A DNA stretch of 64,000 bases from positions 1 through 64,000 of the forward strand of contig NZ_JADOBG010000006.1 of NCBI RefSeq assembly GCF_016786215.1. Reading direction: 5' to 3'. The position numbers were made by a program, and so were the translations under genes. The notes under the pieces are model-generated. The model did no database searches. It was not told where the DNA came from and was given only the letters and a program-made list of their open reading frames with translations. Positions within the stretch are counted from its first letter, which is position 1. Each line of letters opens with the position of its first letter. This document shows, piece after piece, positions 16,478-24,744 of this stretch. Source of the stretch: Legionella bononiensis (GTDB taxonomy: Bacteria > Pseudomonadota > Gammaproteobacteria > Legionellales > Legionellaceae).

Positions 16478-19400
16478 TTAGATGAATCCTTGTTCGGGTA
16501 ACGTGGATACATCCGTACTGCATGCGGCGACCGAAACATCACTGCTTACTTTACCTGATTTAAATATACTGTGCCCTTGTAAGAAATGAGCACTTCTTCT
16601 TTTGAACGATCCGTTGTCTATCTGAGCTCTTCTCTCTGCTGGATCTATTTTATCTTCCAATTCCAGTAAAGGCATTGATGGTTGTATCGATTTTTTTAAT
16701 TCCTCAAGTTTAGCCAAGAGTGATTCCATGCTTTTCGTTCCAGTGTATTGTTCCGCATGGTAATACAGCTGATTTATTCTGACTATCTCGGGAATTGCTA
16801 TAGTTAATTTGCCTAAAATGCTCAACAACACGTGTAATTCTTTATTCTGTATAGCTTGCTTTTTCGATGGATTTTTTTCATATTCTTTTTTGAACGTTTT
16901 AATTATTGAAGTGATTGAATCGATTAAAAAAACAGGAAGATTTTTGGGTTTGATGGTTCTTTTAGGAGTGATAATGGATGGAATAATATCAATTGGTAAA
17001 TAATCCTTGATTAACGTGTTTAAATTTGAGCTGAAGAATTCAGAGGAATATTCCCAATGGATTTCATGACTTTTTCTGGGTTTTATTCTTGAAGAAGCTC
17101 TTTGAACGTGGTCTTCATCAAGGCAATTGTATTCTCTTAAAAATACAGGGAAATTAGTATGGAAATGGATTTTTTCAAAATTGATTAATAATTTTATTTC
17201 TAACAGTTTCTTTAATATTTCACCACATGCCTCAGCGCGAACAATTTTTTCTGAATTGCTATTTCCATCCTGTGCAAAGGTCATATCTCTAAGTAATAAT
17301 CCTAAAAAGGGAAGTGTTGTTCTGAACTGAAGGTACACATTGCGCATCAACTGAAAGTTTTTATTTCTGGAAGTTATTGTATCAATCTCCATGCGATAAG
17401 CATTGTCCTCAGCAGATAAGTCTGTTGCATAATTGATGAGTCGTGATATATCCACATTATTTAGGACACTGCTGATCACCATTAAATGATTTATATCTGG
17501 GTAGTGTTCATCGTTTAGAGGACATAAGACCTGGGCTATTTCAATCAGAAGCTGTAGTGCGTTCTTTATATTTTTGCGAGGTTGAGATAATATTTTTACA
17601 ACGAAGTAATTGCTTAACTTATTAAAGTGTTCGGTAAATTCAACAATATGCGGTGCCAGTGTACTTTTACCTGCTTTGACGCAATTAGTGTCACATGCAT
17701 GTCCATCTTCTTCAGCTTCAGGACAAACATCCGTTTTTTCCCAGTTTTTATTATGAAATTCTGAAATCGATGCGTGTTGATAAAAAGAAATAGTGAGCAT
17801 CCTAAGTTCATGGGCTATGATTCCTACTTCTTCAGTCCTTTTGGCTCTGTTTTTGGTAAGCGCCTGATCGACTATCGTATCAAATGATTTATGCAATTTG
17901 AGTACATCAGGTTGACTTATCCCCTGGTTTAAAATGTAATAATTTCGTAACAAAGGTCGTTTGGTGTATGAGGAGCATAAGTCATGGATTTTTAATAAAT
18001 GTTGATTAATGTCTTCTCCAAGTTTCCCTAATCCCTTCTCCACATCAATATTTAATTTAGTTAAAAACCTTATCTGCATCGTGAGTTTTGATTTGGGGTT
18101 CACTCTATCAATTGCGTTGTAATAAAGTAATTGCAAAACTACGACATTGGCTATTATTTTCTGGTCCTTATCAAAATAGGGATATAACGCTCTCAAATTA
18201 ACTAATAGTTCAAATAGTGATAGTGAACTCAGGATTCCCAGTGCCCGATGGGTTATCGCAGCAAAATCAAATGTTCTTTTAGATTCGTGAGATACCTGAC
18301 ATGCGGTGAGCAACCATAAGGTTTCTTGAACCTGATCTTTTAGTTTTTTACCTGTATTAAATACTGGTGGAATCAGGGGGTTGGAGTCCGCAATCGAAAT
18401 ATGAGAAGCAAGAATGTAAAGAAAATTGTTAATTGATGTATAGGTTGTATTTTGAATGCGTGAATACAGTTCATCAACACGAGGATATAAAGTACTGATT
18501 GTATCATGGATTATTTGCCGGTTTTCTGGAAATTTAAATAATGGTTCATTACTTAAATCAAAGTCATCAGCTAATAAACTCTTCATGCACAACTCATTGA
18601 ATTCATTGTGTAAAGACACCGAGATTACAGACCGTTTATTGGTTTGATATGCTTTAACCAGATTTTTTAAAAGTTGAAGAGCCATTTTATTCGCAATAAC
18701 TTGCTGTTTATCCACATCTGCTTCCTGCTCTACACTTAAATCGGATGAACTGGCTTCTGAAGCACCTGAATTTGGATATCTTAAGGAAGAATGTAACGAG
18801 TCAAGGCTGCTCGAACTTGATATCGAAGGATCTGAAGAACGTCCAGTTGAAAGTAGTGGGCATGATTCACGTACGCTGTTCAGACTTGTCGGACTTTCTT
18901 CCCTATTGCTTGGAGCCGGTGCCCGATATCTTAGATCGAGAGAGTTTATTGTACTCAGATCGATAGCCAATAAGGCCAACCTTAATTCACTATTGAGTTC
19001 AGCCAGTTCAAGAGCAGTTTTGTCATCATTATTCTTTATTGATCTATCGCACTTCTTACTTACCAGTTTTTTAACAGCCCAAAGTCGTTGCGCTACAATC
19101 GCTTCATGTAATGGAGTGTTACCATAATTATTTTGTGTATCCATTTTATTGGGAAAATATTTGAACAAAACATCCATTGTTGCACTAGTATTTTCTTCAC
19201 CTCGTGCTGCGTAGTGGAAGAGAGTCCATCCATTTCTATCAGCTGAAGCAGCTATTTCAAGCCAGGACTTATCCTGCAGTATTTTCCAGGTAGTATCTTC
19301 TAATAGTGCTTCGAGAACCAGATGTTTCTTTTTAATTACTAAAAGATGAAAGACAGTTCTATCCAATATATAGCGTGAATCAATTAAATCCGGTTGGGCT

Positions 19401-19483
19401 ATAAACCATTTTATTAATTTTTTTGCTATTTCCTTGTCATCTTTATCAGAACTAATTAATGCCTGTATTCTTTCTTGATTCAT
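16478..19483 (-). CDS. Ankyrin-repeat protein, effector candidate
   Basis: 1001 residues. Residues about 35-175 hold four or so ankyrin repeats (DRTVFHLLVIKKKHLVLEALL, DRNGWTLFHYAARG, NNYGNTPLHEAIVAQRLWAVKKLV, NDDKTALELAEL). Residues about 190-260 are a Ser-rich, disordered linker. The remaining 700 residues are helical without a recognised domain, except a possible zinc cluster near CPEAEEDGHACDTNC. Ankyrin repeats mediate binding to eukaryotic proteins, and Legionella delivers many such proteins through Dot/Icm. There is no signal peptide. The C-terminal tail is Ser and Thr rich rather than a clear Glu block. It lies downstream of the flagellar operon on the same strand, 329 bp away. Confidence 0.82.
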   Translation of the reverse strand: MNQERIQALISSDKDDKEIAKKLIKWFIAQPDLIDSRYILDRTVFHLLVIKKKHLVLEALLEDTTWKILQDKSWLEIAASADRNGWTLFHYAARGEENTSATMDVLFKYFPNKMDTQNNYGNTPLHEAIVAQRLWAVKKLVSKKCDRSIKNNDDKTALELAELNSELRLALLAIDLSTINSLDLRYRAPAPSNREESPTSLNSVRESCPLLSTGRSSDPSISSSSSLDSLHSSLRYPNSGASEASSSDLSVEQEADVDKQQVIANKMALQLLKNLVKAYQTNKRSVISVSLHNEFNELCMKSLLADDFDLSNEPLFKFPENRQIIHDTISTLYPRVDELYSRIQNTTYTSINNFLYILASHISIADSNPLIPPVFNTGKKLKDQVQETLWLLTACQVSHESKRTFDFAAITHRALGILSSLSLFELLVNLRALYPYFDKDQKIIANVVVLQLLYYNAIDRVNPKSKLTMQIRFLTKLNIDVEKGLGKLGEDINQHLLKIHDLCSSYTKRPLLRNYYILNQGISQPDVLKLHKSFDTIVDQALTKNRAKRTEEVGIIAHELRMLTISFYQHASISEFHNKNWEKTDVCPEAEEDGHACDTNCVKAGKSTLAPHIVEFTEHFNKLSNYFVVKILSQPRKNIKNALQLLIEIAQVLCPLNDEHYPDINHLMVISSVLNNVDISRLINYATDLSAEDNAYRMEIDTITSRNKNFQLMRNVYLQFRTTLPFLGLLLRDMTFAQDGNSNSEKIVRAEACGEILKKLLEIKLLINFEKIHFHTNFPVFLREYNCLDEDHVQRASSRIKPRKSHEIHWEYSSEFFSSNLNTLIKDYLPIDIIPSIITPKRTIKPKNLPVFLIDSITSIIKTFKKEYEKNPSKKQAIQNKELHVLLSILGKLTIAIPEIVRINQLYYHAEQYTGTKSMESLLAKLEELKKSIQPSMPLLELEDKIDPAERRAQIDNGSFKRRSAHFLQGHSIFKSGKVSSDVSVAACSTDVSTLPEQGFI

Positions 19484-19702
19484 CGTGTTTTTCCTTAGTA
19501 AAATCCTGATTAAACTTCATCTATTAGGGGTAAATACAGATTGGATATACCCATTTAATTGAGGTTGGAATTTTAAAGTCCTGGCTTATCTTTTATTAAT
19601 TATTTTCCCAATTAATGATAAAAAATAAAACGGCATGGTATCACAATGATCACTTAATTTAAATCCAGGAATAATTTTTGTGGTCGATAATTGGTCGCAT
19701 AG

Positions 19703-19787
19703 TCGTCATTTTGAACGAACGGGAATCTCTTCTAAAACCTGCAAAACGCCTTTTTGGGGAGTTCTTTCACTGCGTTCTTAATGACGA
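19703..19787. repeat. TCGTCATT hairpin repeat in the gap after fliP
   Basis: TCGTCATTTTGAACG (19703-19717) pairs, with two mismatches, with its complement at 19773-19787. This is the only structured element in the 329-bp gap between the flagellar operon and the ankyrin gene. It resembles dispersed CGTCATTGCGAAC-type intergenic repeats. It may also help terminate the operon. Confidence 0.6.
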
Positions 19788-19812
19788 AATTCTTGAAGTT
19801 ATTGAGAGCAAA

Positions 19813-20691
19813 TCAGTTAAAACTTCCTACTAGAGCCTGAACTACCAAGTCCCAGCCATCGATGAGAATGAAGAGTAAAATTTTTACTGGCAAAGAGATG
19901 CTCATAGGCGGCATCATCATCATGCCCATGGTCATCAGAATTCCGGATACAATCAGATCAACCAGTAAAAAAGGTAAAAAAATCATAAACCCTATCTGAA
20001 AAGCGGTTTGTAATTCACTTAATATGAAAGCCGGTATGAGTTGATACAGTTTGATTTCATCTGCAGAAGCCGGTAACGGTTCTTTTGCCAGTTCTAGAAT
20101 AACCTGCATGTCTTTTTCTCTGGTTTGCTTAATCATAAATTGTTTTAATGGTATGGCCGCTCTGTTAAGCGCAGTGCTGGTGTTAATCTGCTTATTCTCA
20201 TAGGGCTGATAGGCCTCTGTATAAATCGCTTTGGCAACAGGCATCATGGTAAACAGGGTTAAAAACAGGGATAGGCTAATCAGTACGGTGTTGGGTGGTG
20301 TTTGCTGTAATCCAAGAGCGTTTCGTAGCATGGATAAAACAACAACAATGCGGGTAAAGGAAGACAGCATAATTAAAATACTGGGCGCGAGGCTTAAAAC
20401 GGTCAGAAGCGCGAAAGCCTGCAGGGCTGGTGATACATTATCTTGATCAAATTGTACGGGTCCGAATTGGGTTCCAGCCAAAGCATTACTGATAGGGAGG
20501 AATAATAAAAGAAAATAAAGAAAGTGACTAATGCTTCTGGGCAAACGATGCTCGGGTCTTTGCTCTGAGTGAATGCTTGGTGCAGCAGAAAGGGGGGAGT
20601 GCGATACAGTGTGAGCATTAACTTGGCTTGTTGATTCGGGGGACAAACCTTCAATACTGGATAGATAGTGATTATTCATGATGTGATTCAA
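19813..20691 (-). CDS. fliP: Flagellar export gate protein FliP
   Basis: 292 residues, the last gene of the flagellar operon. FliP forms the export-gate pore with FliQ and FliR. The core is canonical: LTVLSLAPSILIMLSSFTRIVVVLSMLRNALGLQQTPPN, the periplasmic loop, then IPAFILSELQTAFQIGFMIFLPFLLVDLIVSGILMTMGMMMMPP. Oddly, the usual cleaved signal sequence (SHFLYFLLLFLPISNALAG) is preceded by about 50 polar residues. A later start (a TTG near the signal sequence) would remove them but has no good ribosome binding site. The start overlaps fliO by 20 bases; an in-frame ATG at 20679 is an alternative. Confidence 0.95.
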   Translation of the reverse strand: MNHIMNNHYLSSIEGLSPESTSQVNAHTVSHSPLSAAPSIHSEQRPEHRLPRSISHFLYFLLLFLPISNALAGTQFGPVQFDQDNVSPALQAFALLTVLSLAPSILIMLSSFTRIVVVLSMLRNALGLQQTPPNTVLISLSLFLTLFTMMPVAKAIYTEAYQPYENKQINTSTALNRAAIPLKQFMIKQTREKDMQVILELAKEPLPASADEIKLYQLIPAFILSELQTAFQIGFMIFLPFLLVDLIVSGILMTMGMMMMPPMSISLPVKILLFILIDGWDLVVQALVGSFN

Positions 20692-21013
20692 TGTCCTGCA
20701 ATGGAAGTAGGGTTAAGGCATTTTGATTATCTGCTAATAAAAACTGTTGCCCTTGATAATCAATAACAAAGATTTTGGTTTTGTTATGCACTGATACCTG
20801 TTCAATGACCTTGCATTTGGGACTCGTACTCTTTGAATTTTTTGAGTATTGGGCAAGAATGAATAAAACCCCGAGCAAAACAAACAGTACCAGCACATAG
20901 GGAGACCAATGCGTATTCGTTACAAGTTCCTTTTTAAACACCACGGGTTGGTTTGCTGATAACGGATTTATCCAGGACATTAAAATAACTATTAAAAAAC
21001 GCTCCATCAACAC
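20672..21013 (-). CDS. fliO: Flagellar export chaperone FliO
   Basis: 113 residues. An N-terminal hydrophobic stretch and a second membrane helix (YVLVLFVLLGVLFILAQY) precede a short cytoplasmic domain with the FliO pattern VIEQVSVHNKTKIFVIDYQGQQFLLADNQNALTLL. FliO stabilises FliP during gate assembly. It is located between fliN and fliP as in most flagellar operons, overlapping fliN by 7 bases. Confidence 0.85.
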   Translation of the reverse strand: MLMERFLIVILMSWINPLSANQPVVFKKELVTNTHWSPYVLVLFVLLGVLFILAQYSKNSKSTSPKCKVIEQVSVHNKTKIFVIDYQGQQFLLADNQNALTLLPLQDIESHHE

Positions 21014-21309
21014 ATGACCTCTGTAATCTGGACGGCAAACTTGTCTTCATAACTCATCAATTCTCCTTTAGCGATTACCTTATCATTAAGAAGTACTTCG
21101 ACAGGTTCATTGGTTTTTTGTTCTAAATGCATGACTTGTCCGGATTTAAGTTCCCTTAACTGAGCGATGGTTACCGTTAGAGTGCCAATGCGTATGTTGC
21201 ATTGAACTTCAATGCCTCCTACCAGACCTAAATAATTTTGATTGACTGTTTGAGCCTCTGGTTGGGAATGGTGTTCAGCCAGTACTACTTTTTTTACTGT
21301 TGTATTCAT
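21007..21309 (-). CDS. fliN: FliN, SpoA-domain C-ring/sorting-platform protein
   Basis: 100 residues, nearly all a SpoA domain: VQCNIRIGTLTVTIAQLRELKSGQVMHLEQKTNEPVEVLLNDKVIAKGELMSYEDKFAVQITEV. In flagella FliN forms the bottom of the C-ring and binds FliH to dock the ATPase complex. In this operon it may act as the SctQ-like part of a sorting platform, because FliG and stators are missing. ATGA overlap with fliM. Confidence 0.93.
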   Translation of the reverse strand: MNTTVKKVVLAEHHSQPEAQTVNQNYLGLVGGIEVQCNIRIGTLTVTIAQLRELKSGQVMHLEQKTNEPVEVLLNDKVIAKGELMSYEDKFAVQITEVMC

Positions 21310-22016
21310 GATGATCCTTTTAAAATGATTGATTTGAAGTGATCGGATTGCCCCAAATCGGCACGGGCAACCAATTGGTGATTTTGTGTTAATGACATCG
21401 AAGCGCTTATTGGGTGATCCGTAGCGATTACATCTCCAACTGATAAAGTAATGAGTTGGTGCAAAGGCAGGGTGAGGGGATAGAGCTCCAGATTTAAGGC
21501 TAACCTTTGGTCTGCCAATGCTTCATCCAAAGAAACCGTTTGTGTGCCTTTGTTGTTCGGTTGAGGCAGGTTTTGATACACCCAATTGGGGTGCAGAATA
21601 ATGGTGAACTCGGTTGTACAACAAGATATCCTGAGCAGCAGGCTTGTTGAACCACGGTAAAACCAGCCGTGGGTCGAGCATGTCTCAGAATCAATCGCAC
21701 ATTCATTTACTTTCAGGAGTTGATGAATAAAAACTGTAAACAGCTCCTGACTTACGGAATTAAAACAGGGGGTGTCTTTACCAAATAAAGCCTGATTTAA
21801 AACAGTTAGATAATGTGTCTCAATACATGCCAAAGTACTCTCATTCTCCTTAATTGAATAACCTTCACCCGGTGAGTACTCTTTTGGAGGTACATGAAGA
21901 TCCATAGTTACAGGATGTAGCGTGTATAAACTGTTCCAACTCTCTAGTGCTCTGAGACATTGTCGAGAAAGTTCCTGAAGCTCAAATGCATTAATTAATC
22001 TATAGGGTTTGATCAT
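21306..22016 (-). CDS. fliM: Shortened FliM-like SpoA protein
   Basis: 236 residues versus roughly 330 for normal FliM. Identified by position (before fliN) and a C-terminal SpoA-like domain (LHQLITLSVGDVIATDHPISAS...). The N-terminal CheY-binding peptide and a recognisable GGxG FliG-binding motif are not seen. The remaining N-terminal part (residues 1-170) is divergent and has eight or so cysteines. Loss of exactly the switch interfaces fits a scaffold that docks FliN/FliH rather than a rotary switch. It overlaps flgE by ATGA. The family assignment of the N-terminal half is weak. Confidence 0.78.
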   Translation of the reverse strand: MIKPYRLINAFELQELSRQCLRALESWNSLYTLHPVTMDLHVPPKEYSPGEGYSIKENESTLACIETHYLTVLNQALFGKDTPCFNSVSQELFTVFIHQLLKVNECAIDSETCSTHGWFYRGSTSLLLRISCCTTEFTIILHPNWVYQNLPQPNNKGTQTVSLDEALADQRLALNLELYPLTLPLHQLITLSVGDVIATDHPISASMSLTQNHQLVARADLGQSDHFKSIILKGSS

Positions 22017-23305
22017 CTTGCTTCCAGATCCTCTAATAGTTGTTTATCTATATCCATTATTTGAGAACAGGCCTGAAACATTCTTTGCAAAATGACGATA
22101 TTGGCAAATTCGGTGGTGGAATCAACATTGGATGATTCGAGTTGTTTTGCTTTTATGCTGCCAAATCCGTCTTTATTAGCACGACCAATATGGATTCCTC
22201 GATCATTTTTTGCCCGAAATAAACTGTCATGAGTTTGGACCAGGGTGTGCTCCAACTCATCGAAGCGAGCCATACTTATACAAATGCCTTGTATGGTTTG
22301 GCCATTATCGTAGTTATAAGAAATCTGCCCGTTTTCATCAAAAGAAAAACCGATTTGTTTCCCTTCACCATATCCATCATTTTGATAGGTTTCAATTTGG
22401 GTGCCTTCGGGATTTTGTTTTGATTCTTTGAGTTGAACCGAACTGTCAGATCCATCCTTAAAAGTACCAAATTGCAGTTTTATTTCTTGATCGCCATTCA
22501 TTGTAAAGTGAATGGAGCAATTCTCCAGATTGGCTCCTTGGGATGTGGCATTAAAAATGATTTTCTGATCTCTTAAAACAGCAGAAATATCTGCATCATC
22601 ACAAGTCACTCCGATTAAATCCCAACTTGTTCCATTATCATTTATTGGAGGTTTTCCTTCATCTATTGTTGTATTACCTCCATTAACCAGTACAGGAGTG
22701 GATTCGAACTCCAGTTGTACCTCATGTGCTTTGCCTTGTTTATCATAAATTTTTGCAACGGAAAATTTAATGTTTTTATATTTGTTTTTAAATGGACCAG
22801 GCTGCTCTAACTCGGAGCCTGATTTTTCCAAAAGGATAAATTGACCTTTTAAAAAAATCTCATGGCTGGCTTTGCCTTGAGAACTTTTAGGCCCTTTTCC
22901 ATGAATGGGCACCAGGTTACCGGCATTATTATACCCCTGAACTTCACCTCCACTGCGTCTATCGATTAAGATGCCTTCATTATTGAATTCAAATTCCCCA
23001 TCACGAGTATAGCGTAGCTCACCACTTTTAAGCCTGAGTACAAAAAAGCCTTGCCCAACTATAGCTAAATCAGACGGGTTACTGGTTTCGAGATAATTTC
23101 CGTCACTAAAATTGGTTGCATTGCCACCGATACAAACTCCTGAACCCAGTCCTTCTTCGCCACTGCCATTACCTAATGAAGAATAAAAAACGTCATTACG
23201 TTTAAATCCAGGACTTTGCATGTTCGCCACGTTGTTAGATGTATTTTGCAAGCCATAGCTGGCGGCAAGCATTCCTGACAGGCTTGTATAGTAAGTGTTA
23301 CTCAT
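22013..23305 (-). CDS. flgE: Hook protein FlgE
   Basis: 430 residues. The N-terminal axial motif (MLAASYGLQNTSNNVANMQSPGFKR), SDLAIVGQGFFVLR and the C-terminal axial helix (SSNVDSTTEFANIVILQRMFQACSQIMDIDKQLLEDL) are those of FlgE. It should be exported through the apparatus and form the hook outside the cell. Five cysteines lie in surface and core segments (GVCIGG, VTCDD, ENCSI, GICIS, QACSQ), which is unusual because flagellar axial proteins are normally cysteine-poor. TAATG overlap with flgD. Confidence 0.94.
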   Translation of the reverse strand: MSNTYYTSLSGMLAASYGLQNTSNNVANMQSPGFKRNDVFYSSLGNGSGEEGLGSGVCIGGNATNFSDGNYLETSNPSDLAIVGQGFFVLRLKSGELRYTRDGEFEFNNEGILIDRRSGGEVQGYNNAGNLVPIHGKGPKSSQGKASHEIFLKGQFILLEKSGSELEQPGPFKNKYKNIKFSVAKIYDKQGKAHEVQLEFESTPVLVNGGNTTIDEGKPPINDNGTSWDLIGVTCDDADISAVLRDQKIIFNATSQGANLENCSIHFTMNGDQEIKLQFGTFKDGSDSSVQLKESKQNPEGTQIETYQNDGYGEGKQIGFSFDENGQISYNYDNGQTIQGICISMARFDELEHTLVQTHDSLFRAKNDRGIHIGRANKDGFGSIKAKQLESSNVDSTTEFANIVILQRMFQACSQIMDIDKQLLEDLEAR

Positions 23306-23679
23306 TATCTCTCCCGGACTTCAGTTATTTGTCCCAGCTCAACTTTGGGAACTTCCCCATTACTCATGGCAACAGTCACTAGTGGAGGTGAGTCATCATG
23401 AAACTCGATTTTGGTGACTTGTCCTTCACCCTCAATATCCTTTACCCGTACTTTTTTGCCTAATAAACCAAGACTTTGGGTTCCACTGGTCATTCCCAGT
23501 AATTGAGTCAAATGTTCATTCGTAGTCCTTGCTTCCTGAAGTGCGGAGAATTGAGCCATTTGAGCCATAAATTCACGGTTATCAACTGGCTTTAAAGGAT
23601 CCTGATAAGTTAATTCCTGCATGAATAGTTTTAGATAATCTGCTTGATTAACACCGGAGGCACTCACGGGTTCAGTCAT
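23305..23679 (-). CDS. flgD: Hook-assembly scaffold FlgD, short form
   Basis: 124 residues with the start at ATG 23679 (GGAG six bases upstream); the ATG four codons earlier is less likely. The N-terminal export/capping region is canonical (DYLKLFMQELTYQDPLKPVDNREFMAQMAQFSALQ). A small beta-rich module follows (LLGKKVRVKD...TVAMSNGEVPKVELGQITEVRE). The FnIII-like lobe that makes most FlgD proteins about 220 residues long is missing. FlgD caps the growing hook. It overlaps fliK by 8 bases. Confidence 0.9.
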   Translation of the reverse strand: MTEPVSASGVNQADYLKLFMQELTYQDPLKPVDNREFMAQMAQFSALQEARTTNEHLTQLLGMTSGTQSLGLLGKKVRVKDIEGEGQVTKIEFHDDSPPLVTVAMSNGEVPKVELGQITEVRER

Positions 23680-24331
23680 GTTGTACTCCATTAATTAGTA
23701 ACTGTTTTAAAGAAAGACCTTTATTTTTTAAATTGAGTTTTATCATGTGTTTCAGTTCAATTTGTTCTTCTTTATTCAGATCTTCAGCATAAAGGGATAT
23801 TTCGACTTCATCGTTTTGGATAAACAGGTGGTGGTTTTTGAGCGGACCCTTACAAAGATCTTTGAATTCAACCGAACTTGTATTTTCGAATTGAAGTGCA
23901 TCCGATGCCTGTATTTTTGATGCGGAATTGGATTCTGGAACAGGTGGTTGTGAATTATTCTGTTCCAGTTCAGTGAGAGCTCTCATTAATTCTGTTGAAT
24001 GCAGGATTAGACGATTATTGGGAGTCGTTTTAGAGAAATCCGTTGTTTGCTGTATGTGCTCCGTTTCAATGACTGCTTTGGGATCCAAACTAGTGCTCTG
24101 AGGCTGCTTTGTGCTTATTTCTAATACAGTCTCACCGTGCTGATTATGCTCAGGATGATGATTAAATTGCAAACTGGATTGCTGCAATTGATCTTGATGT
24201 TGCCAATAAAACTCATCTCCGCTGTTTTGTTTGGTTGGCGACTTTAACCAATCCTCAAAATCAGGTTGCGTCTTTTGATTATTCTGGACGTTTTGATTCA
24301 GTGAAGGTACAGAGTGATCGCTTATTTTCAT
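23672..24331 (-). CDS. fliK: FliK-like hook-length control protein
   Basis: 219 residues with the start at ATG 24331 (GGAAG upstream, ATGA overlap with fliJ). The first 150 residues are low-complexity, Gln/Asn/Ser/His-rich and disordered. The last 70 form a compact domain (HLFIQNDEVEISLYAEDLNKEEQIELKHMIKLNLKNKGLSLKQLLING) reminiscent of the FliK C-terminal domain. Its place between fliJ and flgD is the usual fliK slot. FliK is a molecular ruler that triggers the FlhB substrate switch. At about half the usual length it would measure a short hook. Assignment rests on position and composition. Confidence 0.72.
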   Translation of the reverse strand: MKISDHSVPSLNQNVQNNQKTQPDFEDWLKSPTKQNSGDEFYWQHQDQLQQSSLQFNHHPEHNQHGETVLEISTKQPQSTSLDPKAVIETEHIQQTTDFSKTTPNNRLILHSTELMRALTELEQNNSQPPVPESNSASKIQASDALQFENTSSVEFKDLCKGPLKNHHLFIQNDEVEISLYAEDLNKEEQIELKHMIKLNLKNKGLSLKQLLINGVQHD

Positions 24332-24744
24332 ACTGACTTCCTTTTTTGGAGCACCCATTCTTCAAGAGAGTTTTCCTGCGATTTCATTTGATGTTGCCTG
24401 GCTGCATGCTCTTCTCGTTCCATGTATTGCTCCAACATTTTGAGTTCCGTTTTGATGCGGAGTAATTTGTCCTTTAATTTGGTTTCCAATGCCTGGTGAT
24501 TTTTTAAAATCATCAATAGCTCTTCTTTTTTTTCTTGTTGCTGAGTAAGAAAATTCAATTTATTGATTTCTAGTTCTGGATTGATGCTGATTGACGTAAT
24601 ACAGGATTCATTTATTTTTTGTTCCAAGTCCTGAATTTGTTGCATCACGGTCTGGGACTCAGTTTCTGCAGCCTGTAGATGAATACTAAGCTCATTATTT
24701 TGCCAGGTTAATCGGGTCATGAGAGCCGTTAGAGATTGATTCAT
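24328..24744 (-). CDS. fliJ: FliJ-like coiled-coil export protein
   Basis: 138 residues, entirely alpha-helical coiled coil rich in Gln, Glu and Leu. It directly follows fliI with an ATGA overlap, the conserved position of FliJ, the stalk that links the FliI ATPase to FlhA. Sequence alone would not identify it, because FliJ proteins diverge strongly. Confidence 0.8.
   Translation of the reverse strand: MNQSLTALMTRLTWQNNELSIHLQAAETESQTVMQQIQDLEQKINESCITSISINPELEINKLNFLTQQQEKKEELLMILKNHQALETKLKDKLLRIKTELKMLEQYMEREEHAARQHQMKSQENSLEEWVLQKRKSV

Noticed and set aside
22210-22470. Short frames on both strands inside flgE
   Set aside because: They overlap conserved hook protein sequence and have no supporting start signals.
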